Assembly (NCBI GenBank): GCA_964615335.1
Contig: CAZTMT010000005.1
Coordinates: 1-64,000 of the forward strand
Source: HR10 sp964615335
GTDB taxonomy: Bacteria > Acidobacteriota > Blastocatellia > HR10
Direction: 5' to 3'
Length of the DNA stretch: 64,000 nt
Shown: positions 63,009 to 64,000 of the stretch, one piece after another
Layout: each line of letters opens with the position of its first letter
How positions within the stretch are numbered: position 1 is the first letter of the stretch
The notes under the pieces: model-generated
What the model saw: only the letters and a program-made list of their open reading frames with translations
What the model was told of the DNA's origin: nothing
The model's database searches: none
Program-made: the position numbers and the translations under genes

Positions 63009-64000
63009 TCAACTCCCCTCGCCGTAGCGCTCCTCGTACATCTGCTTCAAGTGCTGGATGACCGTGGGATCAGCGAGCGTCGTCGTATCGCCCAGGACAT
63101 GTCCATCGGCGATGTCACGCAGCAGTCGGCGCATGATCTTCCCCGAGCGCGTCTTCGGAAGCTCCGCCGTGAAGAAGATGTCGGCTGGGCGCGCCAGGGC
63201 TCCGATGCGCGTGGCCACATAGCTTCTCAGCTCCTCGCGCAGCTCGGCTGTTGTCGGATGCCCTTCGCGAACAGTGACGAAAGCGACGGGAACCTGTCCC
63301 TTGATCTCATCGGCCTTCCCGATGACGGCGGCTTCAGCCACAGCCGGATGCTCCACCAGCACGCTCTCCAGCTCCATGGTGCTCAACCGATGGCCGGCCA
63401 CATTGATCACGTCATCCACGCGTCCGAGGAGCCAGAAATACCCATCCCGATCCCGGACGGCGGCATCTCCGGTGAAGTACATGCCCGGGAAGCGCGACCA
63501 GTAGACCTGCACGTATCGTTCCGGATCCCCCCAGATCGTGCGCGATATCGCCGGCCAGGGGCGCGTCAGGACGAGATAGCCGGGCACGCCTTCGGGGCAC
63601 GGTCGTCCGTTCTCGTCCACGACCTCAGCCGAGATGCCCGGAAGCGGACGCGTCGCCGATCCCGGCTTGAGTCGGGTCACGCCGGGAAGGGGAGAGATCA
63701 GGATGCATCCGGTCTCCGTCTGCCACCACGTATCTACGACGGGACAGCGTCGGCCTCCGATATGCTCCCAGTACCAGAGCCACGCTTCCGGATTAATGGG
63801 CTCGCCCACAGTCCCCAACAGTCGCAGCGAGGAGAGATCATGTCGCCGCGGATACTCCTCTCCCCATTTCATGAAGGAGCGAATGGCTGTCGGCGCTGTG
63901 TAGAGGATGTTGACGCGGTATTTCTCGATGAGCGCCCACCATCGGTCGCGATCCGGATAATCGGGGGCGCCCTCGTACATGAGGGTCGTCGCGCCGTTGC
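63009..64000 (-). CDS. acs: Acetyl-CoA synthetase (3' part, truncated by window end)
   Basis: About 330 C-terminal residues are present; the frame remains open through base 64000 and the upstream residues continue ATTLMYEGAP, so the real start lies beyond the window. Motifs include YTAPTAIRSFMKWG, GTVGEPINPEAWLWY, DTWWQTETG, DAAVRDRDGYFWLLGRVDDVINVAGHR, and the C-terminal PKTRSGKIMRRLLR, whose Lys is the usual acetylation-regulated residue. It activates acetate to acetyl-CoA. Confidence 0.96.
   Translation of the reverse strand, partial: NGATTLMYEGAPDYPDRDRWWALIEKYRVNILYTAPTAIRSFMKWGEEYPRRHDLSSLRLLGTVGEPINPEAWLWYWEHIGGRRCPVVDTWWQTETGCILISPLPGVTRLKPGSATRPLPGISAEVVDENGRPCPEGVPGYLVLTRPWPAISRTIWGDPERYVQVYWSRFPGMYFTGDAAVRDRDGYFWLLGRVDDVINVAGHRLSTMELESVLVEHPAVAEAAVIGKADEIKGQVPVAFVTVREGHPTTAELREELRSYVATRIGALARPADIFFTAELPKTRSGKIMRRLLRDIADGHVLGDTTTLADPTVIQHLKQMYEERYGEGS

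Noticed and set aside
60137..63061. Long plus-strand open frame of about 974 codons
   Set aside because: It runs antisense through the VWA, FmdB and antiporter genes, all of which have clear motifs. The composition (Arg/His/Gln/Asp rich) is that of a shadow frame.

Overview
This window reads as a gene-dense, GC-rich chromosome segment from a Gram-negative bacterium. The LPS gene lpxC, the ExbB/ExbD proton channel proteins, a VWFA-related exported protein, a sensor kinase with a two-component-regulator beta-propeller, M28 and YtcJ-like secreted hydrolases, an OPT oligopeptide transporter and a GTP-dependent PEP carboxykinase together point most naturally to Acidobacteriota. That assignment is an inference from gene content, not a search result. 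Three tRNA genes are present (Ser-UGA, Lys-CUU, Leu-UAG). No rRNA, CRISPR array, transposase or phage gene was seen.

Layout. 0-2.5 kb: a membrane M50 protease with CBS domains, a protein disulfide oxidoreductase with an in-frame UGA at a catalytic cysteine position (a strong selenocysteine candidate), and an OsmC-family protein. 2.5-11.4 kb: tRNA-Ser, hpt, deoB, a coiled-coil zinc-ribbon protein, nth, an APC permease, a hybrid sensor kinase and lpxC, which has a consensus sigma-54 promoter. 11.5-15.3 kb: an orphan EutN/CcmL microcompartment vertex protein divergent from a senA-senB-egtD operon predicted to make selenoneine. 15.3-21 kb: serC, yjbQ, exbB-exbD-exbD, a STAS protein and an OPT transporter. 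21-28 kb: the protein quality-control block clpX2, tRNA-Lys, tRNA-Leu, tig, clpP, clpX, then engB and rho. 28-36.3 kb: a membrane protein, pckG, ftsK, prfB with the classical +1 frameshift site, coaD and an aminotransferase. 36.8-46 kb: an M28 peptidase and a four-gene signalling operon (HTH protein, propeller kinase, response regulator, hybrid kinase). 46-50.9 kb: a TPP enzyme, an E1-alpha subunit and cimA, which is preceded by a complete leader-peptide transcription attenuator with Leu/Ile control codons. 51.6-64 kb: a GT39-like membrane glycosyltransferase, a Leu/Val-type dehydrogenase, an amidohydrolase, a tightly overlapping tdk-mscS-thioredoxin-Yip1 operon, an MreB homologue, the VWA protein, an FmdB zinc ribbon, a CPA2 antiporter and the 3' part of acs.

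The most unusual theme is selenium. Within 15 kb there is a candidate Sec-containing disulfide oxidoreductase with a bacterial-SECIS-like hairpin, and a selenoneine-type operon that carries its own hercynine-forming methyltransferase. The second highlight is regulatory: the cimA attenuator can be read hairpin by hairpin, and it links the citramalate route to isoleucine with Leu/Ile supply. Two intergenic stretches (about 36.4-36.7 kb and 50.9-51.5 kb) hold a dispersed double-hairpin repeat family. In the second stretch the units lie in opposite orientations around a shared core.
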